Position numbers and translations under genes: made by a program. DNA of 64,000 bases from Aureimonas psammosilenae. Its GTDB lineage: Bacteria > Pseudomonadota > Alphaproteobacteria > Rhizobiales > Rhizobiaceae. The notes below the pieces were generated by a model. The model saw nothing but the letters and a program-made list of their open reading frames with translations, had not been told where the DNA came from and did no database searches. Shown piece by piece: positions 61,857-64,000 of this stretch. Position 1 is the stretch's first letter; each line of letters opens with the position of its first letter. The stretch lies in NCBI RefSeq assembly GCF_009176975.1, contig NZ_WEZG01000005.1, positions 248,001 through 312,000 of the forward strand, written 5' to 3'.

Positions 61857-63017
61857 TCAGGACGGCGGCACGAGCCGCAGGAGACGCCCGTTCTCTCCAT
61901 CGGTGAGGACCTGAATCGATCCGTCCGGCGCGACCCTGACGTCGCGTATGCGCTCGCCGAGTTCGGCGAGAAGCAATTCCTGACCGGTGATCCGGCCGGC
62001 CTTCCGGTGCACGACGCGCACCGCCCGCTCCACCAGCGCCGCCACCAGAAGCGAGCCGCGCCATTCGGGAAACATCGCCCCGTCATAGACCGCGAGCCCG
62101 GCGGGGGCGATGGAGGGCGTCCATTCCAGAAGCGGTGCCTCGAAGCCCGGCAACGAGGCGAAGGGCGTGACGCGCGCGAAACTGTAGTCGAGGCCGCCCG
62201 ATACCAGCGGCCAGCCGTAGTTGCCGCCCGGCACGAGCAGGTTCACCTCGTCGCCCCCGCGCGGTCCGTGCTCGGCGATAAGAAGCGAGCCGTCGTCCGG
62301 GTCCAGCGCGATGCCTTGCACGTTGCGGTGCCCGAGCGTCAGGATTTCGGGCGCGGCATCGGGCCGGCCGAGGAGGGGGTTGTCGGCTGGGACCGACCCG
62401 TCGCGGTTCAGGCGCACGATCTTGCCCAGCGTGTTGGCGGGGTTCTGCGCATCCTCGCGCCGGTCGAACCCGTCGCCGAGCGACAGCGCCAGCGTGCCGT
62501 CGGGCAGAAAGGCGATGCGGCTGCCATGGTTGGAGCCGTCCGCCTTCGGTGTCGCCGTGAAGAGGACGCGAAGGTCCGCCAGCGTTTTGTCCTGAAGACG
62601 CGCGCTGACGAGCCGCACGTTGTTGGCCTCGGCGTTTCCGTGGAGAAAGGTCAGGAAGATCCGCCCGGTCTCGGCAAAGTCCGGGTCCACCGCGACGTCC
62701 ATCAGCCCGCCCTGGCCCGCCGTGTAGATGGGCGGCAAACCTCCGACCGGCTCGGGATCGAGTGCGCCGTTCGCGTTCACGATGCGAAGGCGACCCGCCG
62801 CTTCCGTGAGAAGGCGACGCCCGTCCGGCAGGAAGGCGAGCGACCAAGGGCGCTGCAAGCCTTCGGTCTCGGTGACGACGCGGTAGCGGCTCGGATCGAT
62901 CCGCTGCGGCTCGGCCGATGCCGCCGCCATCGGGCCAAGGAGGAGCCCGGCAGCAAGAAGCGCAACGAGCCGGCGAAACCGGCTGGCAGGCGGCTTCGCG
63001 TCGGTTTTCATGTTCAT
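61857..63017 (-). CDS. PQQ-dependent aldose sugar dehydrogenase (soluble)
   Basis: A 386-aa exported beta-propeller enzyme of the soluble aldose dehydrogenase (Asd/YliI) type. A Sec signal peptide is present (VALLAAGLLLGPMAAASAEP). PQQ-site motifs include GSNHGSR, LGHRNVQGIALDP and AEHGPRGGDEVN. It oxidises aldoses in the periplasm. It converges on pqqE with 37 bp between, so enzyme and cofactor genes are neighbours. Start at 63017 was chosen as the first Met before a normal signal peptide. Confidence 0.9.
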   Translation of the reverse strand: MNMKTDAKPPASRFRRLVALLAAGLLLGPMAAASAEPQRIDPSRYRVVTETEGLQRPWSLAFLPDGRRLLTEAAGRLRIVNANGALDPEPVGGLPPIYTAGQGGLMDVAVDPDFAETGRIFLTFLHGNAEANNVRLVSARLQDKTLADLRVLFTATPKADGSNHGSRIAFLPDGTLALSLGDGFDRREDAQNPANTLGKIVRLNRDGSVPADNPLLGRPDAAPEILTLGHRNVQGIALDPDDGSLLIAEHGPRGGDEVNLLVPGGNYGWPLVSGGLDYSFARVTPFASLPGFEAPLLEWTPSIAPAGLAVYDGAMFPEWRGSLLVAALVERAVRVVHRKAGRITGQELLLAELGERIRDVRVAPDGSIQVLTDGENGRLLRLVPPS

Positions 63018-63095
63018 ATCGGCCGTTCCGCTTCCATTTAGCTGCCCAAGATAGGCGCGAAACGAGTGACGGCGCTGGCGCACAAGGAATGGTGA

Positions 63096-63560
63096 ATGAT
63101 GATCCGCACGATCGGTCGCCTAGTGCTCGCATTTCTCGTCGCGGTGCTGGCCACCGCGATCCCGGCGAGCGTGCTTCAAACGCAGATCAACCTGTCGCAA
63201 CTCGTCGCCCTGGGAGCCCCCGTCACGCCCGCGCTGCGAGCGCTGACGACGCTTCAGGATATCGTCTTCTTCGGGCCCGTGATGGCGGCGATCACGGTGG
63301 CCGCGTTCCTGCCCGCCTTTGCGGGGGCTTGGGCGGCGTCAGGCGCCCTTCCATCCGCCAGGGTCCCCATCCATGCGCTGGCGGGGGTGGTCGCCTTATG
63401 GGCGGCGTTCCGCCTCATGGGCTTCTTCACGCCGATGCCGACCTTGGTCGCGGCGGCGCGCGATCAGGCCGGCCTTCTGGCGCTTTCATCCACGGGGCTC
63501 ATCGGCGGGGCGCTGTTCGCCTACGCGACGCGCGAGGTGCGTTTCAGGCAGCCGGTCTGA
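63096..63560 (+). CDS. Small membrane protein of unknown function
   Basis: A 154-aa protein with four predicted membrane helices ([84 protein letters not shown]). No family was recognised. Its 3' end overlaps the convergent ABC ATPase gene by 17 bp. It is divergent from the aldose dehydrogenase gene. Confidence 0.65.
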   Translation: MMIRTIGRLVLAFLVAVLATAIPASVLQTQINLSQLVALGAPVTPALRALTTLQDIVFFGPVMAAITVAAFLPAFAGAWAASGALPSARVPIHALAGVVALWAAFRLMGFFTPMPTLVAAARDQAGLLALSSTGLIGGALFAYATREVRFRQPV

Positions 63561-64000
63561 TGCGCTGGCCTTCGCGGTCGAACAGCCGCGCGTCGGCCGG
63601 ATCGAAGGCGAGGCGCAGCACCGTTCCGGGCGCGGGCGCCAAGCCCCGCGCGCCCTCCGTCACCAGAGAAAGACCCGGCGCGACCTCGCCATAAAGGTAG
63701 GTCGTCCCGCCGAGGAACTCGGTGAAATCCACCCGGAAGGGCAAGGCCGGCTCGCCGTCGCGCGCCGGGCGCAGGTGCTCGGGGCGGATGCCGAACTGCA
63801 CCGCTGCGCCGTCCGGTGCGGACAGACCGGAAAGGGGCAGGGGCGTGCCGGCGATCTCCACCCCGCCCGCGATCACCCGCGCCGGCAGCACATTCATCTT
63901 CGGCGAGCCGATGAAGCCGGCGACGAACAGGTTGTCGGGGTCGTCGTAGAGAACGGCGGGCGTTCCGACCTGCTCGATCCGGCCCGCGCGCAGCACCACG
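63544..64000 (-). CDS. Sugar ABC transporter ATP-binding protein, C-terminal part (UgpC/MalK type)
   Basis: The gene continues past the window end; only the last 152 codons are seen. They start in the D-loop/H-loop region ([34 protein letters not shown]), typical of MalK/UgpC-type ATPases, and go on to the TOBE domain ([37 protein letters not shown]). These proteins energise carbohydrate or glycerol-phosphate importers. Confidence 0.88.
   Translation of the reverse strand, partial: VVLRAGRIEQVGTPAVLYDDPDNLFVAGFIGSPKMNVLPARVIAGGVEIAGTPLPLSGLSAPDGAAVQFGIRPEHLRPARDGEPALPFRVDFTEFLGGTTYLYGEVAPGLSLVTEGARGLAPAPGTVLRLAFDPADARLFDREGQRIRPAA

Overview
The window is 64 kb of GC-rich DNA from an alphaproteobacterium, most likely a member of the Hyphomicrobiales (Rhizobiales). 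Pointers are the FYDLN acidic protein (TIGR02300 type) beside rpsU and a cold-shock gene, an alpha-galactoside locus laid out like the agp locus of Sinorhizobium meliloti, HWE-type and DUF3369 signalling proteins, and several dipeptide-class ABC importers used for carbohydrate or acid uptake. Genus assignment is inference. No rRNA, tRNA, CRISPR array, prophage or transposase gene was seen.

1-9 kb: the end of an adenylate cyclase; small redox and housekeeping enzymes (two SDRs, tautomerase, metallo-beta-lactamase-fold protein, ABM monooxygenase, HAD phosphatase); a membrane protein of the hemolysin III family; and a two-gene operon pairing a stand-alone BLUF blue-light sensor with a GGDEF-EAL enzyme.

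9-21 kb: a catabolic region. DapA-family aldolase, iron-type alcohol dehydrogenase, PdxA2-like dehydrogenase and four-carbon acid sugar kinase form a tight minus-strand operon. Next to them lie a GntR/FCD repressor, an Asp-box sialidase-like protein and, divergently, a complete peptide/opine/nickel-class ABC importer. Together they look like uptake and breakdown of a sugar-derived acid or its conjugate; the substrate is unknown.

21-31 kb: signalling genes: an HWE kinase with a receiver protein, a class III cyclase with a TolB/FlgO-like domain and TPRs, an orphan binding protein, a receiver-DUF3369-kinase hybrid and a large membrane sensor kinase. 31-38 kb: an uncharacterised glycosyltransferase-like gene in a less GC-rich stretch, a FAD oxidoreductase, the FYDLN protein, rpsU, two small unknown genes, a cold-shock gene with a possible long leader, and a divergent LysR/aldo-keto reductase pair.

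38-48 kb: agp-type alpha-galactoside locus, all on the minus strand: GH4 enzyme, AraC regulator, second GH4 enzyme, binding protein, two permeases and a double ATPase. An identical 25-bp sequence carrying two direct half-sites lies upstream of each GH4 gene. 48-56.5 kb: complete kdp potassium system (27-aa leader ORF, kdpF, A, B, C, D, E). 56.5-64 kb: divergent LysR/NmrA pair, the full pqqABCDE operon for the PQQ cofactor, a soluble PQQ aldose dehydrogenase that could use it, a small membrane protein and the end of a sugar ABC ATPase.

The most unusual structures are three long terminal-inverted-repeat elements (2908-3105, 22912-23220, 39603-39762). They share internal sequence but have different, internally self-complementary arms, and each has one end overlapping or within 1 bp of the stop codon of the upstream gene. 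They lie in same-strand gene pairs, one of them inside the agp operon.
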